A model generated the notes under the pieces. The model did not search any database. It saw only the letters and a program-made list of their open reading frames with translations, and was not told the DNA's origin. From an uncultured Clostridia bacterium (GTDB lineage Bacteria > Bacillota > Clostridia > Christensenellales > Borkfalkiaceae), in assembly GCA_947629345.1 (NCBI GenBank), contig CANRDK010000002.1, positions 1 to 42,847 on the forward strand: a stretch of 42,847 nucleotides of DNA, written 5' to 3'. Of the stretch, positions 1 through 8,905 are shown piece by piece. Position 1 is the stretch's first letter. Every line of letters begins with the position of its first letter. The translations under genes were made by a program, and so were the position numbers.

Positions 1-1012
1 TGTAGAAATTCTCGTCGAGGAGGATGCGCATGAGCTCGGGAATGGCGAGCGCGGGATGGGTATCGTTGATGTGGATGGCGGCCATCTGGGGCAGAAGATT
101 CAGGGAACCATACCGCCGTTTGTGGTCGGCCACAATGCACTGGAGGGACGCGGAAACGAGGAAATATTGCTGTTTCAGGCGCAGTGACTTGCCCTCGTAG
201 TGGTTATCGGAGGGATAGAGCACCTTGGAGATGAGCTGGGCGTCGCTGTCGTCCCGCATGACGGCCTCGTAATTCCCCTGCGAGAAGAGCTGCATGTCGA
301 ACTTCTGTACCGCTCTCGAACGCCACAAACGGAGCACGCTGACCGCTTCGGAATCGGCGCCCGACACCATCATATCGACGGCGGTCGCCTCCACTTCCTT
401 TGCGTTGTGATAGACGGTCTCCATGCCGTGGTCCGTCCATTTTTCTTCGAGTTCGCCGTCGAAACGGACGATGAACTGTTTATCGGAACGTTGCGTGAGC
501 CACGCTTCGCCGCCGGGAAGCCAAACGTCGGGGAGTTCCATCTGCCAGCCGTCCACGATCTTCTGTTTGAAGAGCCCGTATTGGTAACAGATAGAGAATC
601 CCATTGCAGGATAGTTCTGCGTTGCAAGTCCGTCCAAAAAGCACGCCGCAAGCCTGCCGAGTCCCCCATTTCCGAGCCCTGCGTCGGGTTCCTCTTCATA
701 GAGATCCTCAAGCTCGATATTCAAACTCTTGAGCGCACCCGCGATGGGCTTTTCGATGCCGAGATTGTAGACGCTGTTTTTGAGGGATCTGCCCATCAAA
801 AATTCCATGCAGAGATAGTAGACGCGCTTTGCCCTTGCAGCCTTGATCTTCAGATGGAATTTTTGCCGTTTTTCGAGCATGATATCCCTCACACTCATCA
901 CAACAGCCTTGTAGATCTGTTCCCTCGATGCTTCCTGCGGGCTCACACCGAAATAGCGGGTCAGTTTCCCCGCGATCAGGCGTTGAGCCTCCTGTTCTGT
1001 CAGTTTTGCCAT
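1..1012 (-). CDS. glgP: Glycogen phosphorylase, N-terminal 337 residues (runs off window)
   Basis: Phosphorolyses alpha-1,4 glucan chains to glucose-1-phosphate. The frame is open to the window edge, so the ORF track misses it. The ATG at 1012 follows a CAGGAGAC ribosome binding site, and the protein begins MAKLTEQEAQRLI. Family landmarks seen are YYLCMEFLMGRSL, EPDAGLGNGGLGRLAACFLDG, YGLFKQ, and AAIHINDTHPALAIPELMR at the cut end. The C-terminal PLP-binding half lies outside the window. It is the last visible gene of the glycogen operon, 28 bases after glgA, so the operon codes for both synthesis and breakdown. The assignment is firm; only the missing end is unknown. Confidence 0.96.
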   Translation of the reverse strand, partial: MAKLTEQEAQRLIAGKLTRYFGVSPQEASREQIYKAVVMSVRDIMLEKRQKFHLKIKAARAKRVYYLCMEFLMGRSLKNSVYNLGIEKPIAGALKSLNIELEDLYEEEPDAGLGNGGLGRLAACFLDGLATQNYPAMGFSICYQYGLFKQKIVDGWQMELPDVWLPGGEAWLTQRSDKQFIVRFDGELEEKWTDHGMETVYHNAKEVEATAVDMMVSGADSEAVSVLRLWRSRAVQKFDMQLFSQGNYEAVMRDDSDAQLISKVLYPSDNHYEGKSLRLKQQYFLVSASLQCIVADHKRRYGSLNLLPQMAAIHINDTHPALAIPELMRILLDENFY

Positions 1013-1039
1013 GTATATAAAGTCTCCTGAAAATAAGTA

Positions 1040-2581
1040 TTACTTTAAAAGCCCGAGATACATTTCCTCATAATACCGTGCGGAAGATGCCCATGTGAAA
1101 TCCGTCGTCATTGCCTTATGGACAAGATTTTTCCAGATCTCGGGGCTGTGATAGACGCCGATCGCCTCATTGATGACATAGAGCATGTCGTAGGCGTTGT
1201 AGTCGTGGAAGGTGAATCCGTTCCCGCCTGCGCCGAAGGGTGTGATGCTGTCGCGCAGTCCCCCCGTCTCGCGCACGATGGCGATCGTCCCGTAGCGGGA
1301 AGAGATCATCTGGGAGAGGCCGCACGGCTCGCTCTTGGAGGGCATCAGGAAGAGATCTGCGCCCGAATAGATCTTGCGGGAAAGGTCGGAATTGAAGGAA
1401 ATGATGGATACGACCTTCCCGGGGTATCTTCTCGCAAGGTCGGAGAAGTATGCCTCATAGGAGGAGTCCCCCGTCCCGAGCAGAATGAACTGCATATCCT
1501 GCCTGAGCGCCTGTTCGATGACTTCCTTCACGAGGTCGAGCCCCTTGTGGGTGACGAGACGGGTGATCATTGCAAGAATGGGAGTATTGGGCTTGACGGG
1601 AAGATTCAGCATGCGCTGCAATTCTTCCTTGCAGACTGCCTTGCCCGCCATGTCCTCTGCGCTGTAATTTTGGAAGAGCGCAAGATCTGTGGCGGGATCG
1701 TAATATTCGGGGTCGATCCCGTTGAGAATGCCGCGGAGTTTGAATTCGTTCCTGCGGATGATGGGGTCGAGCCCATGGGAATAGTAGGGATCCTTGATCT
1801 CCTGCGCATAGGTCGGGGAGACCGTGGAGAAGCACTCGCAGCACTCGATCGCCCCCTTCATCAGGTTGATGCAGCGGTCATATTCCACAAAATGGCGGAA
1901 CTGATAGGAGATGCCGAAGAGATCCTCCAAAAGATCGAGAGAATATTGTCCCTGATATTCGATATTGTGGATCGTGAACACCGCGCGGATGAACTGGTAC
2001 TCGGGACGGAAACAGTAATTCGTCTTGAGATAGAGCGCGGCGAGAGCGGCCTGCCAATCGTGGCAGTGCATGATATCAGGATAGAAGCCGATGAAGCTCA
2101 TCATCTCCATGACGCCGCGGCAGAAGAAGGCAAACCGTTCGCCGTCGTCATAGTAGCCGTAGCACCCCGGACGCTTGAAATAGTATTCGTTGTCGAGGAA
2201 ATAGAAGGTCACATTGTCCTTTTGGTATTCAAAAATACCGCAATACTGGTTTCTCCACGAGAGAGCGACATAGGTATTGCCGAGGAATTTGAAATCCTTT
2301 CTGTATTCCTTTTTGATGTCCTGATAGAGCGGAATAACGACGCGGACGTCGTACTTCCCCACCTTTGCCAATGCCTTGGAGAGGGAGCCGATGACTTCGG
2401 CAAGCCCGCCCGTCGAAATGAAGGGCGCAGCCTCGGAAGCCACGAAGAGGATCTTCTTTACGGCCTCCACCTTGATCTCTGCGGGAGCTTCTTTGGGAGC
2501 TTCCTCCGCCTTGCCGAGGACTTCCACCTCCGTCAGATCCATCTCTGTCTGCTTTCCCTTCTTTTTAGATGTTGCACTCAT
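1040..2581 (-). CDS. glgA: Glycogen synthase (ADP-glucose type, GT5)
   Basis: Transfers glucose from ADP-glucose to growing alpha-1,4 glucan. The start is set at the ATG at 2581 (MSATSKKKG), behind an AAGGGG site; the ORF-track start is 24 codons further upstream and lacks support. The GT5 core begins near residue 43 with KKILFVASEAAPFISTGGLAEV, so about 42 charged Lys/Glu/Ala-rich residues precede it, which most GlgA proteins lack. The donor-binding KTGGL motif reads STGGL, with Ser in place of the usual Lys. Later landmarks are TIHNIEYQG, NGIDPEYYDP, and SKSEPCGLSQMISSRYG with ETGGLRDS. It sits between glgD and glgP in the operon. Function is very likely synthase, but the altered donor motif leaves open a specialised paralog. 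Confidence 0.95.
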   Translation of the reverse strand: MSATSKKKGKQTEMDLTEVEVLGKAEEAPKEAPAEIKVEAVKKILFVASEAAPFISTGGLAEVIGSLSKALAKVGKYDVRVVIPLYQDIKKEYRKDFKFLGNTYVALSWRNQYCGIFEYQKDNVTFYFLDNEYYFKRPGCYGYYDDGERFAFFCRGVMEMMSFIGFYPDIMHCHDWQAALAALYLKTNYCFRPEYQFIRAVFTIHNIEYQGQYSLDLLEDLFGISYQFRHFVEYDRCINLMKGAIECCECFSTVSPTYAQEIKDPYYSHGLDPIIRRNEFKLRGILNGIDPEYYDPATDLALFQNYSAEDMAGKAVCKEELQRMLNLPVKPNTPILAMITRLVTHKGLDLVKEVIEQALRQDMQFILLGTGDSSYEAYFSDLARRYPGKVVSIISFNSDLSRKIYSGADLFLMPSKSEPCGLSQMISSRYGTIAIVRETGGLRDSITPFGAGGNGFTFHDYNAYDMLYVINEAIGVYHSPEIWKNLVHKAMTTDFTWASSARYYEEMYLGLLK

Positions 2582-2607
2582 AAATTTCCCCTTAAAATGA
2601 ACTTTTC

Positions 2608-3723
2608 TCAGAGCATTCTGCCCTTGGCAATGAAGTAAGGTAACGCTTCGCACCCCGCAAGATGCCTCTTGTCGCGGATGACGACGTTTTTATCCGTAAT
2701 GACACAGTCGAGCGAGACATTCGAGCCGATGACGGAATCCTGCATAATGATGGAATTTTTGATGACGCTCCCCTTTCCGACCTTGACGCCGCGGAAGAGA
2801 ATGCAGTTTTCCACCGTCCCCTCGATGACGCAGCCGTCGGAGATGAGAGAATTTTTCACCGCCGCGCCGCCGATATACTTGCTCGGAGCGGAGTCGCGGA
2901 CCTTCGTATAGACGTCGCGTGCGCCGAAGAGCTCGTCGCGGACGTCCTTTTGCAGGAGTTCCATGCTGTGGCTGAAATAATTCTGCAGCGAGCTGATCGT
3001 TGCATAGTATCCGTTGAATTTGTAGCCGAAGATGCGGAGGGTATCGACGTTCTTGGTGAGGATATCCCTGCCGAAGCTCGAAAGTCCCCTCGTCACGGCG
3101 TCCTGAATGGTGTTGATGAGGAATTCCCTGCTCATCACCATAATATTGACATAGAGGTTGTACTTGCCTCCCTTGAGCTTGGGATTGATCTTGAGGCTCT
3201 TTAATCTCCCCGTCTCGTCGGGCTGGAGCGTTATATAGTAGGAGGACTGCACGGGCTCCGTTTCCTCATGGTAGACCATTGTAATGTCTGCCATGTTCTG
3301 TTCATGAAAGTGCAGGATCTCCTGTATATTTACCCTTGCGATGCCGTCGCAGTCGGTGATGACGACATAGTCCTCGTTGCGGTGCGTCAAAAAACCCGTG
3401 ATCCCCATCAATGCCTCGAGACGGGTCGTGTAGGGCGCGTCCGTCTCATCGGAATAGGGAGGAAGAAGGATGATGCCGCCGTCCTTCCGCGCGAGGTCCC
3501 AATCCTTGCCGCTGCCGAGATGGTCGATGAGCGACTGGTAATTGTTCTTTGTGACGATCCCCACCGTCGTGATGCCCGAATTCACCATGTTTGAGAGGGT
3601 GAAGTCGATGAGACGGTACCTTCCGCCGTAGGGGATGGAAGCCATCGTTCTGTGGCGGGAAAGCTCAGGGATATTTTCGTCATGAATGTTTGAAAAGATA
3701 ACGCCTACTGCCGAATGTGCCAT
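2608..3723 (-). CDS. glgD: GlgD subunit of glucose-1-phosphate adenylyltransferase
   Basis: 371 residues, homologous to GlgC. The start is placed at the ATG at 3723 (MAHSAVGVIFSNIHD), behind AAGGGGG, rather than at the ORF-track start 48 codons upstream. The N-terminus lacks the nucleotide-binding GGxGxRL loop that GlgC has (GlgD reads GVIFSNIHDEN), although the YGGRYRLIDFTLSN segment remains. This is the hallmark of the catalytically weak partner subunit described in Firmicutes GlgCD enzymes. A C-terminal left-handed beta-helix is visible as hexapeptide-like repeats (NCILFRGVKVGKGSVIKN). It starts four bases after the glgC stop, consistent with coupled, stoichiometric expression. Confidence 0.96.
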   Translation of the reverse strand: MAHSAVGVIFSNIHDENIPELSRHRTMASIPYGGRYRLIDFTLSNMVNSGITTVGIVTKNNYQSLIDHLGSGKDWDLARKDGGIILLPPYSDETDAPYTTRLEALMGITGFLTHRNEDYVVITDCDGIARVNIQEILHFHEQNMADITMVYHEETEPVQSSYYITLQPDETGRLKSLKINPKLKGGKYNLYVNIMVMSREFLINTIQDAVTRGLSSFGRDILTKNVDTLRIFGYKFNGYYATISSLQNYFSHSMELLQKDVRDELFGARDVYTKVRDSAPSKYIGGAAVKNSLISDGCVIEGTVENCILFRGVKVGKGSVIKNSIIMQDSVIGSNVSLDCVITDKNVVIRDKRHLAGCEALPYFIAKGRML

Positions 3724-3727
3724 TGTC

Positions 3728-4918
3728 TTATTCCCCCTTGTAATCCTTGTCGATGATCTTTCCGCCCTCGACCTTGCCCGAGACGGAGATGTTTCTGCCG
3801 AGCACGGCAATGCCCTTGCCGCTCTCCTTGGGTTCGCCGACCTCAGCCCCCTCTTCGACGATAACATTTTCGTCGATGATGGAGTAGAGCACCTTTGCCC
3901 CCTTCTTCACGACAGTGCCCGCCATGAGGACGCTGTCGAAAACCTCTGCCCCCTCTTCGACGACGACGTTGGAGGCGAGGACGGAATTTTGCACGGTGCC
4001 GTCCACCTCGCAGCCGAGCGCCACGAGCGAATTGCAGACGACGGCATCGTCCCCGAAATGTTCGGGCGGCGCCAAGGGGTTGCGGGAATGGATCTTCCAA
4101 TCGGGATCGCTGACGTCAAAGGCGGGATTTTCGCCGAGGAGGTCCATATTGGATTCCCAGAGCGAAGAGATCGTGCCGACGTCCTTCCAATAGCCCTTGA
4201 ATCGGTAGGAGAACATTTTTTCGCCCGCGTTCAGCATGGCAGGCAATACGTCTTTGCCGAAATCCTTGGAGGAATCGGGGTTGGCGTCGTCCTCTTCAAG
4301 ATATTTAAAGAGCTTTTCGGCCGTGAAGATATAGATTCCCATTGAGGCGAGATTGCTCTTGGGCTGTTTGGGCTTTTCCTCGAATTCATAGATGGAGCCG
4401 TCCTCGCGGGTGTTGAGGATCCCGAAGCGGGAGGCCTCCTTCATGGGAACTTCGATCGCGGCGATCGTACAGTCCGCCCCCGTCTCCTTGTGGGCGCGGA
4501 GCATTTCGGCATAGTTCATCTTATAGATATGGTCACCCGAAAGAATGAGGACATAGTCGGGATCGTACTTCTTCATGAAGGAGAGGTTCTGATAGATGGC
4601 GTTTGCCGTGCCCTCGAACCATGACTGCTTCTTCTTCGCCTGATAGGGTGAAAGGATGTGCACGCCGCCGAACGCGCGGTCCAGATCCCACGGCTGGCCG
4701 TTCCCGATGTACTCGTTGAGTTCGAGCGGCTCATACTGTGTAAGAACGCCCACCGTATCGATCCCCGAGTTGACGCAGTTCGAGAGCGGGAAGTCGATGA
4801 TGCGGTACTTCGCGCCGAAGGCAACTGCCGGTTTTGCAATGTGATTGGTGAGCGCATAGAGCCTCGAGCCCTGCCCGCCCGCCAAGAGCATTGCAACGCA
4901 TTCTTTTTTTCTCAACAT
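3728..4918 (-). CDS. glgC: Glucose-1-phosphate adenylyltransferase, catalytic subunit
   Basis: Makes ADP-glucose from ATP and glucose-1-phosphate, the committed step of glycogen synthesis. 396 residues. The N-terminus has the pyrophosphorylase loop [14 protein letters not shown] followed by [30 protein letters not shown] supplies the metal-binding Asp region, and [10 protein letters not shown] the glucose-1-phosphate site. The C-terminus is a beta-helix with repeated hydrophobic-G-x-x-V turns. The ATG at 4918 follows AAGGGGG. It lies 17 bases after glgB and 4 bases before glgD. The subunit pair GlgC plus GlgD is the usual clostridial arrangement. Confidence 0.97.
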   Translation of the reverse strand: MLRKKECVAMLLAGGQGSRLYALTNHIAKPAVAFGAKYRIIDFPLSNCVNSGIDTVGVLTQYEPLELNEYIGNGQPWDLDRAFGGVHILSPYQAKKKQSWFEGTANAIYQNLSFMKKYDPDYVLILSGDHIYKMNYAEMLRAHKETGADCTIAAIEVPMKEASRFGILNTREDGSIYEFEEKPKQPKSNLASMGIYIFTAEKLFKYLEEDDANPDSSKDFGKDVLPAMLNAGEKMFSYRFKGYWKDVGTISSLWESNMDLLGENPAFDVSDPDWKIHSRNPLAPPEHFGDDAVVCNSLVALGCEVDGTVQNSVLASNVVVEEGAEVFDSVLMAGTVVKKGAKVLYSIIDENVIVEEGAEVGEPKESGKGIAVLGRNISVSGKVEGGKIIDKDYKGE

Positions 4919-4935
4919 ATTTTTAACCCCCTTGG

Positions 4936-6861
4936 TTATTTCTTTTTTGATACGGTCCCGCTTGCGGGCCCTTCATAGACGAGATACACCGTCGTAAGTT
5001 TCGGCATCGGAAGTTTCAGGGAATACTGTTTGCCGTGGCTCGGCTTTTTGACTGTTGTATAAGTCTTTTTTGTCAGTTTCCCCTCTCCGCCGTATTTCTT
5101 TTCATCGGAATTGAAGATGATCTTATATTTCCCCCGCTTGTTGACGCCGAGAAGGTAATCATCCGCGTCGATCCCGGAGTATGATGTCACGCATAGTACT
5201 TCGTTCCCTGCCCTATCTCTTCGGATAAAGGACACGATATTCCTGTCCGCATCGTCGGGAGCGAGCCATTCAAAGCCATCCCATCCGTCCTCGATCTCGT
5301 AGAACGCGGGCGTGTCCCTGTAGAAGAAGTTGAGCGCCTTGACGTACTCCGAAAGTTTCCCGTGCATCTCGTATCTGTCGCGCAGGAAGAATTCGAGCCC
5401 CTCCTTATAGTCCCATTCCTTGAACTGCCCGAATTCATAGCCCATAAAGTTGAGCTTTTTCCCGGGGTGGGCGGCCATGTAGCCGAGGAAAGCGCGGACG
5501 CCCGCAAACTTATCTTCGTACGTCCCCGGCATCTTGTTGATGAGCGAGCACTTTCCATGCACCACTTCATCATGCGAGATGGGCAAGACATAATTTTCCG
5601 AAAAGGCGTACATCATGGAGAAGGTCAGCTTGTTGTGGTTGTACATGCGGAAATACGGGTCGAGGCAGAGATAGGAGAGCATGTCGTTCATCCAGCCCAT
5701 GTTCCACTTGAAGTTGAAGCCGAGCCCGCCCACGGAACCGGGCTTTGTCACGAGCCCCCAAGCCGTGCTCTCCTCCGCGATCATCATCGCATACGGGAAG
5801 CGCAGGAACACCGCCTCGTTGAGACGGCGCAGGAACGCGATCGCCTCGAGATTCTTGTTTTCGCCGTAAATGTTCGGCACCCATTCCCCCGGCCGCTTGT
5901 CGTAGTCGAGATAGAGCATGGAGGCAACGGCGTCCACCCTGAGCCCGTCCACATGGAATTTATCGAAGAAGAAGCATGCGTCGGAGATGAGGAAGGAGAG
6001 AACTTCCTCCCTGCCGTAATCGAAGCGGCGGGTCCCCCAGCTCTTGTGCTCCATCCTATCCCACTGGCTGCTCTCGTAGAGGGGCTGTCCGTCGAATTCA
6101 TAGAGCCCGTGCGCATCCTTGGGGAAGTGCGCGGGGACCCAGTCGAGAATGACGCCGATGCCCGCTTCGTGGAAGCAGTCCACGAGATACATGAAATCCT
6201 GCGGCGTGCCGAGGCGGGAGGTCACGGCGAAGTAGCCCGTCACCTGATACCCCCATGACCCGTCGAAGGGATATTCCATGACGGGCATGAATTCCACATG
6301 GGTGTACCCCATCTGCTTGACGTAGGGAACGAGCTCCCGCGCAAGGTCACGGTAAGAGAGATAATTTCCGTCGTCGTACTTCTTCCATGAGAGCAGATTG
6401 ACCTCATAGATATTGACGGGAGAGGCGTAGATGTTCCTCTTTCCGATCTCTTCGAAATAGGCCTTGTCCCGCCAAGCGTACCCCTCTAAATCGTAGAGCT
6501 TGGAGGCCGTCGCAGGCGGCGTTTCAGTATGGAACCCGACGGGGTCTGCCTTGTAGAGCTGCCGCCCGTCTGCCGCTGTGATACAATATTTATAGATATC
6601 GTACTGCTTGAGACCCTCAATAAAGAGTTCAAAGGATTCCCCATCGACCATGCGCTCCATGACGTTTGCGGAGGGATTCCAACCGTTGAAGTCCCCCACG
6701 ACGGATACGCTCTTCGCGTGCGGCGCCCAGACGCGGAACATGTAGCCGTCGACGCCGTCCTGCGTTGCTCTGTGCGCGCCGAAGGTTTCATAGATGCGGT
6801 CGTTTTTCCCGTGATGGTACAGATAAAGCGGGAAATCCGTCTCTTTTTTCATCTCGTCCAT
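4936..6861 (-). CDS. glgB: 1,4-alpha-glucan branching enzyme (GH13)
   Basis: Adds alpha-1,6 branches to glycogen. 641 residues from the ATG at 6861 (MDEMKKETD), chosen because GAGGGAGA lies just upstream; the ORF-track start is five codons earlier. An N-terminal CBM48 domain ([21 protein letters not shown]) precedes the GH13 barrel. The nucleophile is in [11 protein letters not shown] (about residue 306), the acid/base Glu in MIAEESTAW (about 362), and the transition-state Asp in [10 protein letters not shown]. It is the first gene of the operon behind a strong promoter. A 17-base match to the CATAGTACTATG repeat family lies in the C-terminal coding region at 5184-5200. Confidence 0.97.
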   Translation of the reverse strand: MDEMKKETDFPLYLYHHGKNDRIYETFGAHRATQDGVDGYMFRVWAPHAKSVSVVGDFNGWNPSANVMERMVDGESFELFIEGLKQYDIYKYCITAADGRQLYKADPVGFHTETPPATASKLYDLEGYAWRDKAYFEEIGKRNIYASPVNIYEVNLLSWKKYDDGNYLSYRDLARELVPYVKQMGYTHVEFMPVMEYPFDGSWGYQVTGYFAVTSRLGTPQDFMYLVDCFHEAGIGVILDWVPAHFPKDAHGLYEFDGQPLYESSQWDRMEHKSWGTRRFDYGREEVLSFLISDACFFFDKFHVDGLRVDAVASMLYLDYDKRPGEWVPNIYGENKNLEAIAFLRRLNEAVFLRFPYAMMIAEESTAWGLVTKPGSVGGLGFNFKWNMGWMNDMLSYLCLDPYFRMYNHNKLTFSMMYAFSENYVLPISHDEVVHGKCSLINKMPGTYEDKFAGVRAFLGYMAAHPGKKLNFMGYEFGQFKEWDYKEGLEFFLRDRYEMHGKLSEYVKALNFFYRDTPAFYEIEDGWDGFEWLAPDDADRNIVSFIRRDRAGNEVLCVTSYSGIDADDYLLGVNKRGKYKIIFNSDEKKYGGEGKLTKKTYTTVKKPSHGKQYSLKLPMPKLTTVYLVYEGPASGTVSKKK

Positions 6862-6924
6862 ATTTCTCCCTCGCATAAAACAATGAAAGCCGTTTTGGGA
6901 GTGCTATTTCCCCAAACCTATCCT

Positions 6925-6953
6925 ATTATACTATATTTTGTGATTACTTTCAA
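6925..6953 (-). promoter_or_regulatory. Sigma-A promoter of the glycogen operon
   Basis: On the minus strand TTGAAA and TATAAT are separated by 17 bases, 64 bases upstream of glgB. It is the only strong promoter seen for glgB-glgC-glgD-glgA-glgP. The flanking region is AT-rich. I saw no clear operator or riboswitch. Confidence 0.85.
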
Positions 6954-7044
6954 TAGCAAAATACAAATTTTTACTTATTTTTTTAAGAATATGAAAGGCT
7001 CTCGGCGGCGCGGAGATAGGTTATCCGTTCTTTTCGGCCAAATA

Positions 7045-7070
7045 AAAAATCCTCGGCGCAGTGTCCGAGG
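7045..7070 (-). terminator. Rho-independent terminator of murC
   Basis: Minus strand: CCTCGG, an 8-base loop, CCGAGG, then ATTTTTTATTT, beginning seven bases after the murC stop codon. It separates murC from the glycogen operon promoter. Confidence 0.85.
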
Positions 7071-7076
7071 AAAAAT

Positions 7077-8399
7077 TCAGTCCTTGATGCTTTGGGCAAT
7101 GTCATAAATGTTTCCCGCGCCGAGAAACAAGATCATGTCATTCGGGCGCGTCTTTCTCTTTAAATAGGTCTTGAGCCGCTCGGGTGAGGCGATATAGACG
7201 GCATGCGGGATCATTGCAGTGAGGCGGACGGCGCTGCCGTCGAAATCATACCTCTCCCGCGCCGCATACGTTGTGTAAATGACAGGGTCCTCGGCCGCCG
7301 AGAGCGCCTCGATGAATTCGGGCATGAGGTCCCGCGTCCGCGTATAGGTGTGCGGCTGAAACACGAGACGGACTTTCCCCTCCGTGATGCGTTGGGCGGT
7401 GTAGAGCGTTGCGGCGATCTCGCGCGGATGATGGGCGTAATCGCAGATGAGCGGAACGCCGCCAAGCGTGCCGACCCGTTCAAACCGCCGCTTGACCCCG
7501 CGGAAGTTCTCGATCCCCTCCTTGATTTCCCCCGGGGTGAGGCCCAAAAGTCTCGCACAGGCATATGCCGCCAGCGCGTTCATCACATTGAATGCGCCGA
7601 TGACGTTGAGCTTGATCCTGACGACGGGGATCCCCTTCTCCTCCACCGTGAAGGAGTAGACCTCCCGATCGCTCCGCAAAGACACCGCGCGGATATCGCC
7701 GTTGTGGAAGCCGAAGGAGAGAACATGCGGAATGGAGCGCGCGTGCACGTCGTCTGCATTGACGACCGCCCTCTCGGACTTCGCGGCAAATTCTCTGTAC
7801 GCGTCGAGGAGCTCCGCCTTGGTCCTATAGCAGTCGGTATGGTCGCGGTCGCAGTTGAGAACGACGCCGATCTCGCTCCTGAGTTCCAAAAAACTTCGCT
7901 TGAACTCGCACGCCTCGGTGATAAAGTATTCATTTCCCTCGCCGTGATAGTTTCCGAGGTCGAGATCTTCCCCGCCAATATGACAGGTAAATGGCTTTTG
8001 GGCAGACTTCAAAATATGCGCAAGCATACAGCTGGTCGTCGTCTTGCCGTGACAGCCCGCCACCGAGACGACATGGTTGAAGTCGCCCGCAACGGCCCCC
8101 AACAGTTCCGCACGGGTCAAGATCCTCTTCCCCTCCCTCTGTGCCTGTTGGAGCTGCCCGTGTTCGGGAAGGATCGCACCCGTCACGACGACGAGCCCCT
8201 CCGACACCGCCTCGTCCTCCCCGATATGGACGGGGATCCCCCTCTCGCGCAATTTTTTTGTAAACGAGCTCTCAGCGGCGTCGCTGCCCCGCACGGAAAA
8301 GCCCCGTTCGGAGAGGCAAAGCGCGAGCGCACTCATGCTCACACCCCCGATCCCGATAAAATAAACGCCCGAAAAATGCTTGATTTCGGAAAAATTCAT
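7077..8399 (-). CDS. murC: UDP-N-acetylmuramate--L-alanine ligase
   Basis: First amino-acid-adding ligase of peptidoglycan synthesis, ATP-dependent and cytoplasmic. 440 residues. It has the N-terminal Rossmann motif FIGIGGVSMSALAL, the ATP loop VAGCHGKTTTSCM, NCDRDHTDCY in the central domain, and YAHHPREIAATL in the C-terminal domain. The ATG at 8399 lacks a clear Shine-Dalgarno sequence; GCGGT is the nearest purine-rich stretch. It appears to be a single-gene unit ended by a terminator, separate from the ftsW-murA-ftsQ cluster at the other end of the window. Confidence 0.96.
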   Translation of the reverse strand: MNFSEIKHFSGVYFIGIGGVSMSALALCLSERGFSVRGSDAAESSFTKKLRERGIPVHIGEDEAVSEGLVVVTGAILPEHGQLQQAQREGKRILTRAELLGAVAGDFNHVVSVAGCHGKTTTSCMLAHILKSAQKPFTCHIGGEDLDLGNYHGEGNEYFITEACEFKRSFLELRSEIGVVLNCDRDHTDCYRTKAELLDAYREFAAKSERAVVNADDVHARSIPHVLSFGFHNGDIRAVSLRSDREVYSFTVEEKGIPVVRIKLNVIGAFNVMNALAAYACARLLGLTPGEIKEGIENFRGVKRRFERVGTLGGVPLICDYAHHPREIAATLYTAQRITEGKVRLVFQPHTYTRTRDLMPEFIEALSAAEDPVIYTTYAARERYDFDGSAVRLTAMIPHAVYIASPERLKTYLKRKTRPNDMILFLGAGNIYDIAQSIKD

Positions 8400-8471
8400 A
8401 CCGCATTGTATGCTTTGACAAAAAAATTCGTGATTTTTTTGCTAAAAATAACTAAATTTATTCTATAACTA

Positions 8472-8500
8472 TTGATACTTTTTTAAAAATGTGATAAAAT
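8472..8500 (+). promoter_or_regulatory. Promoter of spoVG
   Basis: TTGATA, 17 bases, TAAAAT, 33 bases before the spoVG start. It resembles a sigma-A site, whereas Bacillus subtilis spoVG is known for a sigma-H promoter. The 8400-8533 gap lies between divergent murC and spoVG and is very AT-rich. A murC promoter on the other strand must also lie here, but I could not pick one confidently. Confidence 0.75.
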
Positions 8501-8533
8501 AGTGAGCAGAAAGATATAGGGGAGGAATTACTT

Positions 8534-8821
8534 ATGACAATCGGTGATGTAAGAATACGTCAGGTACGCCACTCGGACGGCAAACTCAGGGCAGTCGCCT
8601 CGATCACGATCGACGACTGTTTCGTCGTTCACGATATCAGGATCTTTGAGCGTGACGGCGCATATTTTGTCGCCATGCCCAGCCGCAAGGCCTCAGACGG
8701 GACCTACAAAGACATTGCGCATCCGCTGAACACCGAAACGCGCGAATACATTCAAAGAGTCATTCTCGAGAGCTACCAAAAATTCCTGCAGGAAAACGGC
8801 GAAAGCGTCGAAGAGGAATGA
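8534..8821 (+). CDS. spoVG: SpoVG family regulator
   Basis: 95 residues, full family length. Conserved blocks seen are the start MTIGDVRIRQV, SITIDDCFVVHDIRI, FVAMPSRK, and DIAHPLNTETREYIQ. SpoVG proteins are small site-specific nucleic-acid-binding regulators first found through sporulation and cell division phenotypes. They also occur in non-sporulating Firmicutes, so this gene alone does not prove sporulation. The ribosome binding site GGGGAGG lies eight bases from the ATG. Single-gene unit with its own promoter and terminator. Confidence 0.97.
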   Translation: MTIGDVRIRQVRHSDGKLRAVASITIDDCFVVHDIRIFERDGAYFVAMPSRKASDGTYKDIAHPLNTETREYIQRVILESYQKFLQENGESVEEE

Positions 8822-8856
8822 CGGCATAGAGAGGTAACCTAAACTTTTCAGCATGC

Positions 8857-8896
8857 AAAAAAACAGTGCAGATCTCTTGGTCTGCACTGTTTTTTT
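8857..8896. terminator. Bidirectional terminator between spoVG and the phosphatase gene
   Basis: Perfect nine-base stem CAGTGCAGA / TCTGCACTG with an 8-base loop. It is flanked by seven A on one side and seven T on the other, so it can end both converging transcripts. Confidence 0.93.
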
Positions 8897-8905
8897 GTGA
8901 GTATT

